Source: Saprospiraceae bacterium (lineage in GTDB: Bacteria; Bacteroidota; Bacteroidia; Chitinophagales; Saprospiraceae). Taken from it: a DNA stretch of 64,000 nt. This document shows, one piece after another, positions 37,576 through 47,986 of the stretch (the stretch's first letter is position 1; the number at the start of each line of letters is the position of its first letter). The stretch is taken from the NCBI GenBank assembly GCA_020631105.1, contig JAHDHW010000008.1, positions 2,503-66,502 on the forward strand, written 5' to 3'. The translations under genes were made by a program, and so were the position numbers. The notes below the pieces were generated by a model. That model was not told where the DNA came from. It ran no database searches and worked only from the letters and a program-made list of their open reading frames with translations.

Positions 37576-38406
37576 TTATATCGCCTTGATAGATTCCGCT
37601 TGCATCAACGGAACTTCATTAACATTTGGGTTATTAGCAATAGCCTTTTCGACCTCTGTATGATCAGACATCAAGTCTGCTTTTTGCTTTCTAACAGCCA
37701 CAGTATGCTCAAAATGAGCTGAAGGCGTTTTATCTCTACTAATAATTGTCCATCCATCTTTGGCTTGCGAAACTTCCTTTCGGCCCAAGTTTACCATCGG
37801 TTCAATCGCTATCACTAAACCATCACGCATTTTAGGCCCTTTTCCTTTCTTTCCGTAATTAGGTACTTCGGGTGCTTCATGCAAATTTCTACCCAATCCA
37901 TGCCCTACTAACTCACGAACAACTCCATATTTATGCTTCCGTTCACAGTATTCCTGAATGGCAAAACCAATATCACCGATTCTTTTACCGTCTACTGCTT
38001 TTTCTATTCCTTTATATAAAGATGTTTTAGTAACACTTAGGAGCTTCATTACCTCTGGTTCGATTTCACCTAAAGCAAATGTATATGCTGCATCTCCATA
38101 AAACTCATTCATAAATGTTCCACAGTCTACAGAGACTATATCTCCATCTTGAAATTCTTTATCCGATGGGATTCCATGAACAACTTGTTCATTCACGGAT
38201 ATACATAATGTGCTAGGAAAACCTCGATAACCCTTAAAACCAGGTACTGCACCGTGATCTCTTATCAACGCTTCTGCTTCTTTATCAATCTGAGCTCCAG
38301 TGACTCCTGGCTTTATAACAGTCCCTACATGAGTAAGTACTTTACAAACGAGCAGGCAACTTTGTCTAATTAGCTCAATCTCTTCATCTGTTTTATAATA
38401 GATCAT
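37576..38406 (-). CDS. map: Type I methionine aminopeptidase
   Basis: Removes the initiator methionine. The metal ligands of the pita-bread fold can be placed in VSVDCGTFMNEFYGDAAYTF, the histidine in LVGHGLGRNLHEAPEVPNYG, and the glutamates in IEPMV and HFEHTV. The 276-residue product has a slightly long C-terminal tail. Usual position after secY. Confidence 0.96.
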   Translation of the reverse strand: MIYYKTDEEIELIRQSCLLVCKVLTHVGTVIKPGVTGAQIDKEAEALIRDHGAVPGFKGYRGFPSTLCISVNEQVVHGIPSDKEFQDGDIVSVDCGTFMNEFYGDAAYTFALGEIEPEVMKLLSVTKTSLYKGIEKAVDGKRIGDIGFAIQEYCERKHKYGVVRELVGHGLGRNLHEAPEVPNYGKKGKGPKMRDGLVIAIEPMVNLGRKEVSQAKDGWTIISRDKTPSAHFEHTVAVRKQKADLMSDHTEVEKAIANNPNVNEVPLMQAESIKAI

Positions 38407-38428
38407 ATTATTATTCGCTGATCTAACT

Positions 38429-39793
38429 TTACATAGATGCGCCGATACCTTGTACTCCGCTTCGACCTTTAAGTCGTCCTGATTTAACTAAACCATCATA
38501 TTTACGCATCAATAAATGGCTCTCCACTTGTTGTAATGTATCTAGTACAACAGCAACAAGAATCAAAAGAGAAGTCCCTCCAAAGAACATTGCAAAATTG
38601 GTATTGATTCCGAACATCGAAGCGAAAGCTGGAAGGATAGAAATTAACCCAAGGAAAATAGATCCAGGCAATGTAATTCTTGTTGTAATGGTATCAATAA
38701 AATCTGCAGTCTTTTTACCAGGTTTTATTCCAGGAATAAAAGCATTCTGTCGCTTTAGATACTCCGCATACTGCTGAGGATTTACTAATAATGCCGTATA
38801 GATGTAGGTAAATACAACAACCAAAATGAAATAGATAATGTTATATGGCGCTGAAGTAAAGTCGTTAAGACTTACTAAAAAGTCACTGTTCGCCAAGTCA
38901 CTTTGACGGTTAGCCAAAAGCTGTTGAATTGTAGCCGGAATAAACATCAATGCCTGTGCAAAGATAATCGGCATAACTCCTGAGGCATTTACCTTGATCG
39001 GAATATAATCACGTGCTCCTGAAACAGGCATAGTTGCGGATCCACGTCCAACCATACGTTTCGCAAATTGAATCGGAATCTTACGTACAGCTTGAACAAT
39101 CAATACAGTGGCCATCACTACAAAGAATAATGCTACCAACTCAATCACTAAGGTAATTCCAAAATTATTCGTGAATTCAAAAGCTAAAGCACTCGGCAAG
39201 GTTGCGATAATACCAATCATAATTAATAATGAAATACCATTACCAATACCTCGATCGGTGATTTTCTCACCAAGCCACATTGCGAAAATGGTTCCTGTAG
39301 AAAGGATAATCACATTACTAACCCAAAATATTGTAGGACTTAAAACATCTGCACTAACCACGGCTCCTTGTTGCTGAAGGTAAGCAAGGTATCCTCCCCC
39401 CTGAACTAAGGTAATTGCTACAGTAAGCAATCGGGTAATTTGAGTAAGTTTTTTTCGACCGGACTCCCCTTCTCTTTGTTGTAGGCGCTGAAAATATGGT
39501 ACAGCAAAACCAGCCAACTGGATGATGATCGAAGCGGTAATATAAGGCATGATACCTAATGCAAAAACAGCTGCATTATTAAATGCACCTCCGGTAAAAG
39601 CATTGATCAAACCAAAAAGATCATTCGCATTTCCGCTAGCAGCAGCATTTTGTAGCTGATCCGGATTCACACCTGGTAATACCACGAATGAACCGAAACG
39701 ATAGACCATCAATATTATCAAAGTAAAGGTGATTCTCTCTCTTAATTCTTTGATTTTCCAGATGTTACGTAAGGTTGTAATTAATTTTTTCAT
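38429..39793 (-). CDS. secY: Protein translocase subunit SecY
   Basis: Channel-forming subunit of the SecYEG translocon, with ten predicted membrane helices across 454 residues. Signature segments include LRERITFTLIILMVYRFGSFVVLPGV, GIMPYITASIIIQLAG and the C-terminal LRKYDGLVKSGRLKGR-like tail (here LLMRKYDGLVKSGRLKGR). Lies between rplO and map as usual in the spc cluster. Confidence 0.97.
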   Translation of the reverse strand: MKKLITTLRNIWKIKELRERITFTLIILMVYRFGSFVVLPGVNPDQLQNAAASGNANDLFGLINAFTGGAFNNAAVFALGIMPYITASIIIQLAGFAVPYFQRLQQREGESGRKKLTQITRLLTVAITLVQGGGYLAYLQQQGAVVSADVLSPTIFWVSNVIILSTGTIFAMWLGEKITDRGIGNGISLLIMIGIIATLPSALAFEFTNNFGITLVIELVALFFVVMATVLIVQAVRKIPIQFAKRMVGRGSATMPVSGARDYIPIKVNASGVMPIIFAQALMFIPATIQQLLANRQSDLANSDFLVSLNDFTSAPYNIIYFILVVVFTYIYTALLVNPQQYAEYLKRQNAFIPGIKPGKKTADFIDTITTRITLPGSIFLGLISILPAFASMFGINTNFAMFFGGTSLLILVAVVLDTLQQVESHLLMRKYDGLVKSGRLKGRSGVQGIGASM

Positions 39794-39909
39794 CTTCAGG
39801 ACTTACAATGGTTTATAAAGTGCTGATGCCCACCATTATTGGCAGGCATTACTCACTCCCATGATCAGGGATAATATTTTTAATACTCGTCAAAAGTTTG
39901 CTGGTTGAT

Positions 39910-40356
39910 TTATACAAGCTCAACAGTACCTCCAGCAGATTCGATTGCTTTTTTAGCAGACTCAGAACAAGCATGAGCTTTAATTTCTAGTTTGCGCTTA
40001 AGCTCACCTCCACCTAAGATTTTGACTTTATCAGTTTTTCTTATGATTCCGTTCGCTAGGAGTGTTTCCATATTAACAGCAGTAAGATTATGCTTTTCGG
40101 AAATCTCTTCTAATCTACCTAAGTTAATAGGAACAAATTCTACACGATTAGGGTTTTTAAATCCACGCTTTGGTATTCGCATCTGAAGTGGCATTTGACC
40201 GCCTTCAAAGTTTCTTTTACGACTATAACCAGAACGAGATTTTGCTCCCTTATGCCCACGAGTACTGGTACCACCGTATCCAGATCCCGTACCTCTAGCG
40301 ATACGCTTTTTATTTTTATTCGAACCGGTTGCCGGTTTTAAACTATGCAATTCCAT
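39910..40356 (-). CDS. rplO: 50S ribosomal protein L15
   Basis: MELHSLKPATGSNKNKKRIARGTGSGYGGTSTRGHKGAKSRSG is the glycine-rich L15 N-terminus, and GGELKRKLEIKAHACSESAKKAIESAGG the C-terminal part. 148 residues. The 116-base gap to secY has no clear hairpin. Confidence 0.97.
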   Translation of the reverse strand: MELHSLKPATGSNKNKKRIARGTGSGYGGTSTRGHKGAKSRSGYSRKRNFEGGQMPLQMRIPKRGFKNPNRVEFVPINLGRLEEISEKHNLTAVNMETLLANGIIRKTDKVKILGGGELKRKLEIKAHACSESAKKAIESAGGTVELV

Positions 40357-40388
40357 TATAATAATATTATAAATTATACGAAATCAAA

Positions 40389-40568
40389 TTATAATTGTTC
40401 CACGTTCACCAAATGGTTTACTCGGTTGATCATCCCTTGGATTTGTGGAGTTACTTCGTGTTCTACACTTTGATTAATCTTTTTCAAACCAAGAGCAATC
40501 ATGGTGTCCTTTTGGCGTTTTGGACGATCGATCACACTTTTCACTTGAGTTATTTTTACCTTAGCCAT
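40389..40568 (-). CDS. rpmD: 50S ribosomal protein L30
   Basis: Found by translating the rpsE-rplO gap; just under the ORF track cutoff. The 59-residue product begins MAKVKITQVKSVIDRPKRQK and continues DTMIALGLKKINQSVEHE, the L30 core, ending NHLVNVEQL. The plus-strand ORF at 40395-40625 is its shadow. Confidence 0.96.
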   Translation of the reverse strand: MAKVKITQVKSVIDRPKRQKDTMIALGLKKINQSVEHEVTPQIQGMINRVNHLVNVEQL

Positions 40569-40598
40569 TCTTTGAATGTTTTATGGTTAACGAATCAA

Positions 40599-41117
40599 TT
40601 ATCCGTTAAAAAGCTTTTCCATTGATATATTACGTTGCTTAGCAATTGCCATAGGGCTTCTGAGTTTAGCAAGTGCATCTATAGTTGCTTTAACCACGTT
40701 ATGCGGATTTGAAGAACCTTGAGACTTTGCTAATACATTATGTACCCCTGCGATTTCTAAAACTGCACGCATTGCACCACCTGCAATTACACCGGTACCA
40801 TCAGCTGCTGGCTTAATAAGTACTTTACCCGCACCGTATTTACCCTTCTGCTCATGTGGGATCGTTCCTTTGTAGATAGGTACTTTGATTAAGTTCTTTT
40901 TGGCATCATCTACAGCTTTTGCGATAGACTCAGATACATCTCTTGCTTTACCTAGGCCATGTCCGACAGTCCCTTTTCCATCACCGACCACCGCAATTGC
41001 AGCAAAACTAAAAGTTCTACCCCCTTTGGTAACCTTTGCTACACGATTAAGGCTAACTAATTTTTCTTTAAGTTCTGTATCTGTAGGTTTGACTCTATTC
41101 GGAGTTTTCTTCGCCAT
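40599..41117 (-). CDS. rpsE: 30S ribosomal protein S5
   Basis: 172 residues with the S5 RNA-binding signature [41 protein letters not shown] and the C-terminal ribosomal fold [32 protein letters not shown]. Contributes to decoding fidelity at the mRNA entry. Confidence 0.97.
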   Translation of the reverse strand: MAKKTPNRVKPTDTELKEKLVSLNRVAKVTKGGRTFSFAAIAVVGDGKGTVGHGLGKARDVSESIAKAVDDAKKNLIKVPIYKGTIPHEQKGKYGAGKVLIKPAADGTGVIAGGAMRAVLEIAGVHNVLAKSQGSSNPHNVVKATIDALAKLRSPMAIAKQRNISMEKLFNG

Positions 41118-41130
41118 GATAATTTAGATT

Positions 41131-41478
41131 TTATAGTTGCAAACCGCCCTCACGAGCGCCATCTGCCAATGCTTTTACTCGTCCGTGATAAAGGTATCCG
41201 CCTCTATCAAAAACAACTGATGAAATTTTTTCAGCGGATGCTTTTTCAGCGATTTTTTTACCTACCGCCTTAGCTTGTTCCACTTTAGTACCACTTGCAG
41301 CGATTTCTATTGAAGAAGCCGAAGCAAGAGTTACTCCATCCAAATCGTTAATCAATTGAACATAGATTGCTTTGTTGCTTCTATATACTGATAAACGAGG
41401 TCTATCCGCAGTACCCTGAATTTTCTTACGGATACGTTGATGGATTCTTTTTCTTTTTTGAGCTTTTGTAAGTTTCAT
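41131..41478 (-). CDS. rplR: 50S ribosomal protein L18
   Basis: 115-residue 5S rRNA binder: basic N-terminus [36 protein letters not shown] and C-terminal [28 protein letters not shown] are diagnostic. Confidence 0.97.
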   Translation of the reverse strand: MKLTKAQKRKRIHQRIRKKIQGTADRPRLSVYRSNKAIYVQLINDLDGVTLASASSIEIAASGTKVEQAKAVGKKIAEKASAEKISSVVFDRGGYLYHGRVKALADGAREGGLQL

Positions 41479-41497
41479 TACTATGATAACTTTTAGA

Positions 41498-42049
41498 TTA
41501 TTTAGCTGCAGTTTTACCTGCTTTACGTCTGATTACTTCACCAACAAACTTGATACCTTTTCCTTTGTAAGGTTCTGGCTTACGGAATGCTCGAATCTTT
41601 GCAGCAACCTGGCCAATCAGTTGTTTATCGTGGCTTTCTAAACGTATCGTTGGTGGTTTACCTTTTTCAGATACAGTAGAAAGTTTAACTTCATCTGGTA
41701 CATAAAACATAATCGGGTGAGAATACCCAACACTAATCTCAAGTAGCTGTCCGGTGTTACTCGCACGATATCCGACTCCGACTAGCTCCAATTCTTTGAC
41801 GTAGCCTTCAGAGACACCTACAACCATATTGCTTATCAAAGTACGGTAAAGACCGTGCATAGATCTATGGCGTTTTGAATCTGTTGGGCGGCTTACAGTT
41901 AAAGTACCGTCTTCGATATCGACCTTTAAATCAGGATCGATACGCTCCATCAATTCTCCTTTGGAACCTTTGACTTTTACCACATTTTTTTCTACGTTGA
42001 TCTCAACGCCACTTGGTATTTCAATCGGTGCTTTTCCTATCCTAGACAT
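41498..42049 (-). CDS. rplF: 50S ribosomal protein L6
   Basis: 183 residues. [33 protein letters not shown] opens the first of two L6 repeats, and the signature [23 protein letters not shown] closes the second. Confidence 0.97.
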   Translation of the reverse strand: MSRIGKAPIEIPSGVEINVEKNVVKVKGSKGELMERIDPDLKVDIEDGTLTVSRPTDSKRHRSMHGLYRTLISNMVVGVSEGYVKELELVGVGYRASNTGQLLEISVGYSHPIMFYVPDEVKLSTVSEKGKPPTIRLESHDKQLIGQVAAKIRAFRKPEPYKGKGIKFVGEVIRRKAGKTAAK

Positions 42050-42075
42050 TTTCTATGAAATTAGAAGTTTTAAAA

Positions 42076-42477
42076 TTAGTATACGTAGCAAACAAGCTCA
42101 CCACCTACATTTTCAGCACGTGCTTGTTTATCTGTCATTACCCCTTTAGAGGTAGAAACAATAGCGATACCCAATCCATTGATTATACGAGGGATATCAT
42201 TAGCACCAGAAAACTTTCGCAATCCTGGTTTACTTATTCTACCTAACTTACGAATAACCGGCTTCTTCGCCGTATCATATTTCAAAGCAATTTTAATGAT
42301 CCCCTGTTTCCCTTCGTTATCATCGAATTTGTACTTGAGGATATACCCTTGATCATAAAGAATCTCCGTAATACTTTTTTTCATTCTAGAAGCGGGAATC
42401 TCAACGATTCTGTGCCCTGCTTGCTGTGCATTGCGGATACGGGTTAAATAATCTGCGATTGGATCTGTTAATGCCAT
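42076..42477 (-). CDS. rpsH: 30S ribosomal protein S8
   Basis: 133 residues. [34 protein letters not shown] and the C-terminal [33 protein letters not shown] match S8. In enterobacteria S8 also represses the spc operon; no obvious S8-like target site is seen near rplE here. Confidence 0.97.
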   Translation of the reverse strand: MALTDPIADYLTRIRNAQQAGHRIVEIPASRMKKSITEILYDQGYILKYKFDDNEGKQGIIKIALKYDTAKKPVIRKLGRISKPGLRKFSGANDIPRIINGLGIAIVSTSKGVMTDKQARAENVGGELVCYVY

Positions 42478-42524
42478 CGTATTATTAGATATTTAAGTAT
42501 AGCTAAATAAAAGGATAAAGTAAT

Positions 42525-42794
42525 CTACCAACTTGCTTTAGTAACACCAGGAATCTTTCCAGACAGTGCCATTTTTCTGAAAGCTACACGAGAAATACCG
42601 AACATTCTCATATATCCTTTCGGGCGTCCTGTAAGCAAACAACGATTATGCAAACGAACTTTAGAAGAATTACGCGGTAACTTATCCAACTCCTCCCATC
42701 TTCCTTCTTCTTTAAGTTGCTTTCGTAAATCTGCGTATTTAGCAACTAATCGTTCTCTTTTCTTTTCGCGAGCTATAATAGATTTCTTAGCCAT
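42525..42794 (-). CDS. rpsN: 30S ribosomal protein S14 (long, zinc-free form)
   Basis: 89 residues, the long form without the CxxC-CxxC zinc motif: only one cysteine remains ([30 protein letters not shown]). Basic N-terminus [21 protein letters not shown]. Usual place between rplE and rpsH. Confidence 0.97.
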   Translation of the reverse strand: MAKKSIIAREKKRERLVAKYADLRKQLKEEGRWEELDKLPRNSSKVRLHNRCLLTGRPKGYMRMFGISRVAFRKMALSGKIPGVTKASW

Positions 42795-42812
42795 TGTTTA
42801 TGATAATTTAAA

Positions 42813-43367
42813 TTAGTTCTGATTTTTAAACGGCATCCCTAAATGCTTCAACAATGCCAATGCCTCAGCGTCTGTTTGTGCAGTAGTAACGAAGGTAATA
42901 TCCATTCCGGTAATACGATTAACTTTATCTAAGTCTATCTCTGGGAAAATGATATGTTCAGTGATTCCCATTGTGTAATTACCTCTACCATCAAAGCTTT
43001 TATCGTTTACACCTCTAAAGTCCCGTACACGAGGCAAAGCAACAGTGATTAAGCGATCTAAGAATTCCCACATTTGGTCATGTCTTAATGTTACTCTTGC
43101 ACCGACATACATTCCTTCTCTCAACTTAAAGTTAGAGATAGATTTTGATGCTTTAGTAGCAACTGCCTGCTGGCCTGCAATTAAAGTCATCTCACTTATA
43201 GCTGAGTCGATTAGCTTTTTATCCGCGGTAGCACCTCCTACTCCTTGGTTAAGACAAACCTTTACCAATTTAGGAACCTGCATAGGAGTCTTGTAATTAA
43301 ATTGCTCTTGCAACTTAGGAACTACATCGTCCTTATATTTTATTTTAAATCTTGGTTGATAACTCAT
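42813..43367 (-). CDS. rplE: 50S ribosomal protein L5
   Basis: 184 residues, 5S rRNA binder and intersubunit bridge. [23 protein letters not shown] and the L5 signature [32 protein letters not shown] (with R for L in the first residue's neighbourhood) are present. Its ATG overlaps the rplX stop by one base. Confidence 0.97.
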   Translation of the reverse strand: MSYQPRFKIKYKDDVVPKLQEQFNYKTPMQVPKLVKVCLNQGVGGATADKKLIDSAISEMTLIAGQQAVATKASKSISNFKLREGMYVGARVTLRHDQMWEFLDRLITVALPRVRDFRGVNDKSFDGRGNYTMGITEHIIFPEIDLDKVNRITGMDITFVTTAQTDAEALALLKHLGMPFKNQN

Positions 43368-43717
43368 TACTTGATTATTTCGCCGGATTTTTTAGAATAT
43401 CTTACTATTTTTCCATCGACCGTCTTTCTGCCTACTCTTGTAGCTTCACCAGTTTTAGGATCAACTAACATTACATTAGAGATGTGAATTGGAGCAGCTT
43501 TCTCAATAATTCCACCTGGGCTATCTTGAGTAGGTTTCTGGTGTTTTTTCACAGAATTTACCTGGTCAACAATAACACGATTTTTCTTCGGCAATACTTC
43601 AAGTACTTCTCCTTTCGTACCTTTATCAGCACCTGCAATTACGATTACCGTATCTCCTTTCTTGATATTCAATTTAGGAGCAAATCGCTTTTGTGTATTT
43701 TTATTTTTATTGATCAT
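43367..43717 (-). CDS. rplX: 50S ribosomal protein L24
   Basis: 116 residues. The KOW motif [40 protein letters not shown] and the segment [31 protein letters not shown] identify L24. Translationally coupled to rplE by a one-base stop/start overlap. Confidence 0.97.
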   Translation of the reverse strand: MINKNKNTQKRFAPKLNIKKGDTVIVIAGADKGTKGEVLEVLPKKNRVIVDQVNSVKKHQKPTQDSPGGIIEKAAPIHISNVMLVDPKTGEATRVGRKTVDGKIVRYSKKSGEIIK

Positions 43718-43747
43718 AATACTTTGGATTGACAGGGAAGTCCCTAT

Positions 43748-44113
43748 TTATAGCACTTCTGGCGCCAATGAAACAATTTTCATATAATCTTTTTCCCGTA
43801 ATTCTCTGGCAACAGGGCCAAATATACGTGTACCTCGTGGCTCATCAGCTGCGGTTAATAACACGACTGCATTATCATCGAAACGAATATAAGAGCCATC
43901 CTTTCTTCGGATTTCTTTTTTAGTTCGAACGATTACAGCTTTAGAAACTGTTCCTTTTTTAACACCTCCAGGAGAAGCTTCTTTAACCGTAACAACGATT
44001 TGATCACCGATTGAAGCATATCGTCTTTTAGAACCTCCAAGTACTCGGATACAGAGCACTTCCTTTGCTCCACTGTTATCGGCAACTTTTAGTCTAGATT
44101 CTTGCTGTATCAT
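43748..44113 (-). CDS. rplN: 50S ribosomal protein L14
   Basis: 121 residues. [37 protein letters not shown] and the end [23 protein letters not shown] are unmistakable L14. Confidence 0.98.
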   Translation of the reverse strand: MIQQESRLKVADNSGAKEVLCIRVLGGSKRRYASIGDQIVVTVKEASPGGVKKGTVSKAVIVRTKKEIRRKDGSYIRFDDNAVVLLTAADEPRGTRIFGPVARELREKDYMKIVSLAPEVL

Positions 44114-44156
44114 TTTCTAATAATCTTTTAAAATAGTGAAACCCCCAAAAGGTGAA

Positions 44157-44420
44157 TTACTTAGCTCTTTCAACAATTTCTACCAAACGCCATCTTTTAC
44201 GTTTGCTTAACGGACGGCTTTCCATGATACGTACTGTATCTCCCACATTGCAATCATTATTTTCGTCATGCGCCATTAATTTCTTGGATTTCTTAACGAA
44301 TTTACCATAGATTGGGTGACGCAGTTTTCGTTCGATTGTAACGGTGATGGACTTATCCATTGAAACACTGGATACTACTCCGACTCGTTGTTTTTTTAAT
44401 GTTGTTTTATTTTCACTCAT
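44157..44420 (-). CDS. rpsQ: 30S ribosomal protein S17
   Basis: OB-fold protein with [73 protein letters not shown]. The track ORF begins at 44462, but the ATG at 44418-44420 ([11 protein letters not shown]) gives the usual 87-residue protein. Confidence 0.96.
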   Translation of the reverse strand: MSENKTTLKKQRVGVVSSVSMDKSITVTIERKLRHPIYGKFVKKSKKLMAHDENNDCNVGDTVRIMESRPLSKRKRWRLVEIVERAK

Positions 44421-44468
44421 AATTATATGACCTCTATGGAGGAGTTTATTATTGGAATACAAGTGTTA

Positions 44469-44732
44469 TTATTTGTTTAGCCTTCTTCGGGCTCTAATTT
44501 TAGATCGGCCAGCAAGTTGTTCTTCAGTCATATTGCTAACTTGTCTACGACGCATTTCGCTTTTGAGGCGTGCGATATCACGTCGCACTTCTCTCAATTG
44601 CATAGGATTATCTAGTCCTTTGATCGTATGATCGAATTTAAGTTTTTGAAACTGATCTTGGGTCTCCTTCAACTCATTGTTTAAATCAGCATCAGAAAGC
44701 TCTTGTAGTTCTAAGTATTTTTTAGTTGCCAT
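44469..44732 (-). CDS. rpmC: 50S ribosomal protein L29
   Basis: 87 residues; the core NELKETQDQFQKLKFDHTIKGLDNPMQLREVRRDIARLKSEMRRR is the two-helix L29 fold. A C-terminal extension (EEQLAGRSKIRARRRLNK) makes it longer than the E. coli protein. Confidence 0.96.
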   Translation of the reverse strand: MATKKYLELQELSDADLNNELKETQDQFQKLKFDHTIKGLDNPMQLREVRRDIARLKSEMRRRQVSNMTEEQLAGRSKIRARRRLNK

Positions 44733-44753
44733 TATCTATAATGAATTAAAAGG

Positions 44754-45173
44754 TTAACCTACGTAATCAGGCCTAACAACAAATTTAGTTGCTACCGGTA
44801 ATTTTTGGGCAGCTAATCGCAAAGCTTCTTTAGCTGTTTCCATTGGAACACCATCCATTTCAAACATGATTCTTCCTGGCTTTACAACCGCTACATAGTG
44901 ATCCAATGCTCCTTTACCCTTACCCATACGTACTTCCAAAGGTTTAGCAGTAATAGGTTTGTCCGGAAAAATTCTAATCCAAACGTTTCCTTCACGTTTC
45001 ATATATCTTGTCATCGCGATACGAGCAGCCTCGATCTGTCTGTTTGTGATATATGCAGAATCCAGTGATTTCAGTGCAAAGCTACCGAAAGAGATCTTGC
45101 TGCCTCGATGAGCTATACCTTTAACTCTTCCTTTCTGCTGCTTGCGATATTTAGTACGTTTAGGCTGTAACAT
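44754..45173 (-). CDS. rplP: 50S ribosomal protein L16
   Basis: 139 residues. [51 protein letters not shown] and [29 protein letters not shown] identify L16, near the A-site tRNA elbow. A 96-base gap before it holds a -7 box and a hairpin (see findings). Confidence 0.97.
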   Translation of the reverse strand: MLQPKRTKYRKQQKGRVKGIAHRGSKISFGSFALKSLDSAYITNRQIEAARIAMTRYMKREGNVWIRIFPDKPITAKPLEVRMGKGKGALDHYVAVVKPGRIMFEMDGVPMETAKEALRLAAQKLPVATKFVVRPDYVG

Positions 45174-45241
45174 TTTAACCTTGTTTTTAACGAATTAGCG
45201 TAAAAATTACCGTAAAAAAGGTGCTTTCTGAAAAAGCAGGG

Positions 45242-45249
45242 CAAAGGTA
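45242..45249 (-). promoter_or_regulatory. Internal -7 box upstream of rplP
   Basis: TACCTTTG on the minus strand in the rpsC-rplP gap, about 70 bases before the rplP ATG. The leader contains GCTTTTTCAGAAAGC, a small hairpin. No clear -33 TTG at ideal spacing. Confidence 0.5.
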
Positions 45250-45269
45250 CGGCTTTTTGTTCTATTTTT

Positions 45270-45995
45270 CTAGTTGCGACGCTGATTTCTTCGATCTCCT
45301 CCGCGGCGATTATCTCTTCTGCCTCCTTTATCTTTACTATCCAATCCAACGTTAGGAGATAAGTCTCTTTTACCTAGAACTTCCCCTTTACAAATCCATA
45401 CTTTAATCCCAATCTTACCATAAACGGTTAAAGCTTCGGATAATGCATAGTCGATATCTGCTCTAAAGGTATGCAATGGAGTTCGTCCATCTTTATATTC
45501 TTCAGATCGAGCCATCTCAGCTCCGTTCAGTCGACCAGAGATACGAATTTTGATTCCTTCTGCTCCTACTCGCATAGTAGATTGAATTGCCATTTTGATA
45601 GCACGTCTATAATTAATCCGAGCTTCAATTTGTTTGGCAATCATTTCCCCAACAATAGCTGCGTCAAGCTCTGGCTTGCGGATTTCGATGATGTTAATCT
45701 GAACATCCATGCTAGAGATTTTTTTCAACTCTTCTCTTAGCTTATCTACTTCCTTACCGCCTTTACCGATGACAATACCAGGTCTTGAGGTATGAATGGT
45801 AACAGTAATACGCTTTAGAGTACGTTCGATGATGATTCGAGCAATTCCGCCTTTTGGTATCCGCGCTCTAAGGTAGGTACGGATTTTTTCATCTTCGACT
45901 ACTTTAAGACCAAAGTCTTTACCACCAAACCAGTTGGATTCCCAACCTCTGATGATTCCTAGACGATTACCTATTGGATTTGTTTTCTGACCCAT
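45270..45995 (-). CDS. rpsC: 30S ribosomal protein S3
   Basis: 241 residues. [28 protein letters not shown], the KH domain ([22 protein letters not shown]) and the S3 C-terminal signature ([31 protein letters not shown]) are present. An arginine/asparagine-rich tail ([18 protein letters not shown]) extends the end. Confidence 0.97.
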   Translation of the reverse strand: MGQKTNPIGNRLGIIRGWESNWFGGKDFGLKVVEDEKIRTYLRARIPKGGIARIIIERTLKRITVTIHTSRPGIVIGKGGKEVDKLREELKKISSMDVQINIIEIRKPELDAAIVGEMIAKQIEARINYRRAIKMAIQSTMRVGAEGIKIRISGRLNGAEMARSEEYKDGRTPLHTFRADIDYALSEALTVYGKIGIKVWICKGEVLGKRDLSPNVGLDSKDKGGRRDNRRGGDRRNQRRN

Positions 45996-46019
45996 GAATG
46001 ATGGTATTATTAATTAGTA

Positions 46020-46430
46020 TTAATCGTTATTATCTTCAGCAGCAACTTCCTCTACCTCTTCCACTTGGTTTTCACTCTCTAGTGGTATGCGGTTAGCTAC
46101 TTTTAAAGTTACGTGATTTGTGTGCTTACGAATTCGGTGTGCACGTCCATGAGGTGCAGGGCGAAAACGTTTAAGCATAGTGCCTTGGTCAGCAAACGCT
46201 TCACTTACAAAAAGGTCATAGTCATCTGCATTTTCTGTCATACCATTTTTGTATTCCCAGTTAGCGATTGCAGAAAGCAATACTTTCTCTAACCAAACAG
46301 CCGCTTCTTTATTAGTGTAGCGTAGGATATTTAATGCATCCTCCACATTTTTTCCGCGGATGTTATCGACAACCAGTCTCATCTTTCGGACTGACATCGG
46401 ACAATTTTTGAGCTTAGCAACAGCTTCCAT
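46020..46430 (-). CDS. rplV: 50S ribosomal protein L22
   Basis: MEAVAKLKNCPMSVRKMRLVVDNIRGKNVEDALNILRYTNKEAA and FADQGTMLKRFRPAPHGRAHRIRKHTNHVTLKV are L22, which lines the exit tunnel. The track start at 46454 is a TTG; the ATG at 46428-46430 gives a 136-residue protein and is preferred. An acidic C-terminal tail (EVEEVAAEDNND) is present. Confidence 0.95.
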   Translation of the reverse strand: MEAVAKLKNCPMSVRKMRLVVDNIRGKNVEDALNILRYTNKEAAVWLEKVLLSAIANWEYKNGMTENADDYDLFVSEAFADQGTMLKRFRPAPHGRAHRIRKHTNHVTLKVANRIPLESENQVEEVEEVAAEDNND

Positions 46431-46482
46431 ATTACGTAGTTTGAATATTCCCAATAGTACTTAGGAATGTTTCCAAAAATTT

Positions 46483-46752
46483 TTATTTCTTTCTATTACC
46501 TGAGTGGCCTTTAAAGTTTCGTGTAGGAGAAAACTCTCCTAGTTTGTGCCCAACCATGTTTTCAGTAACGAACACAGGTACGAATGTTTTGCCATTGTGA
46601 ACCGCAATTGTTTCCCCAACCATATCAGGAATAATCATTGAAGCTCTTGACCAAGTTTTGATCACGCTCTTCTTATTTGATTCTTTCGCTTTCTCTAATT
46701 TCTTGAGCAACTTATGGAAAACGTATGGTCCTTTTTTAATTGATCTAGCCAT
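46483..46752 (-). CDS. rpsS: 30S ribosomal protein S19
   Basis: 89 residues. [22 protein letters not shown] and the signature [23 protein letters not shown] identify S19, partner of S13 in the 30S head. Confidence 0.97.
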   Translation of the reverse strand: MARSIKKGPYVFHKLLKKLEKAKESNKKSVIKTWSRASMIIPDMVGETIAVHNGKTFVPVFVTENMVGHKLGEFSPTRNFKGHSGNRKK

Positions 46753-46776
46753 GATATATTTCTAGAGTTTATCTAA

Positions 46777-47613
46777 TTATTTTTTAGACTTAGTCTTACG
46801 CTTAGATATAATAAGTTTAGAAGACTGCTTCTTAGTGTTACGAGTTTTTTGACCTTTAGCCATGACTCCAGTTCTTGACTGTGGATGACCTCCAGAAGCT
46901 CTACCTTCACCACCACCCATTGGGTGATCTACTGGGTTCATTGCTACACCTCTTACTCTTGGACGTCTTCCTAACCATCTTTTTCTACCTGCTTTACCTA
47001 GTACTTGTAATCCGTGATCAGGATTAGAGGTAGTTCCGATAGTTGCTTTACACGTTGATAAGATTCTACGCACCTCTCCAGAAGGAAGCTTAACAATTGC
47101 GTATTTACCTTCACGTCCCATCAATTGGCCATAAGTACCGGCACTTCTAGCTAAAGCTGCACCTTTACCTGGATCCATTTCGATTGCGTGTATAACAGCA
47201 CCTAAAGGAATATCACTCAAAAACATAGCATTTCCAGTATCAGGTGTTGCTGTTTTTCCAGATAATACTTTATCACCTACCTTAAGTCCGTCAGGAGCGA
47301 TAATATATCGTTTCTCTCCATCAGCGTATACGATTAAAGCGATAAAAGCAGTACGATTTGGATCATATTCGATGGTCTTAACTGTACCAGGAATACCATC
47401 TTTATTACGTTTGAAGTCGATAACCCGGTAGCGTTTCTTGTGTCCTCCACCTCTATTACGCATAGTCATTTTACCATCATGGTTACGACCACCTGAACGT
47501 TTGATAGATGTCACCAAACTTTTCTCGGGTTTGTCAGTTGTTACCGCCGCGAAAGTATTTCCTACTCTAAATCGCGTACCCGGAGTCATCGGATTGAATT
47601 TTTTAACTGGCAT
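46777..47613 (-). CDS. rplB: 50S ribosomal protein L2
   Basis: 278 residues. [35 protein letters not shown] and the peptidyl-transferase-proximal signature [23 protein letters not shown] are diagnostic. Basic tail [15 protein letters not shown]. Confidence 0.98.
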   Translation of the reverse strand: MPVKKFNPMTPGTRFRVGNTFAAVTTDKPEKSLVTSIKRSGGRNHDGKMTMRNRGGGHKKRYRVIDFKRNKDGIPGTVKTIEYDPNRTAFIALIVYADGEKRYIIAPDGLKVGDKVLSGKTATPDTGNAMFLSDIPLGAVIHAIEMDPGKGAALARSAGTYGQLMGREGKYAIVKLPSGEVRRILSTCKATIGTTSNPDHGLQVLGKAGRKRWLGRRPRVRGVAMNPVDHPMGGGEGRASGGHPQSRTGVMAKGQKTRNTKKQSSKLIISKRKTKSKK

Positions 47614-47655
47614 CTTAATAAATTTCTTTATTAGCTATTTGTGCTATTTCCACAA

Positions 47656-47952
47656 TTAAATGTCACCGAAGAAATCGATGTCGTATCCATCAGCAAGCGT
47701 AACCATTGCTTTCTTATATGAGGATACATGTCCGCGAATATAACCAGCACGAGTATTTCTGCTCTTGGCTTTCGCAGGCATGACAGCAGTATTGACCGCA
47801 GCGACTTTTACATCGTACATTTTCTCAACTGCCTTTTTGATTTCTATCTTATTAGATTTACGATCAACTACGAAGCTGTACTGATTTAAAGTCTCAGACA
47901 AAGTCTCCGCTTTTTCGGTGATGATCGGTTTAATTAAAATCATTTTTGCCAT
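47656..47952 (-). CDS. rplW: 50S ribosomal protein L23
   Basis: LIKPIITEKAETLSETLNQYSFVVDRKSNKIEIKKAVEKMYDVKVAAVNTAVMPAK is the L23 core; L23 is the docking site for trigger factor and SRP at the exit tunnel. The track start (47994) overlaps rplD; the ATG at 47950-47952 (MAKMILIKP) is better, giving 98 residues. Confidence 0.96.
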   Translation of the reverse strand: MAKMILIKPIITEKAETLSETLNQYSFVVDRKSNKIEIKKAVEKMYDVKVAAVNTAVMPAKAKSRNTRAGYIRGHVSSYKKAMVTLADGYDIDFFGDI

Positions 47953-47986
47953 TTTGAATATCTTTTTTGAAGCTTTAAGCCCCTTC

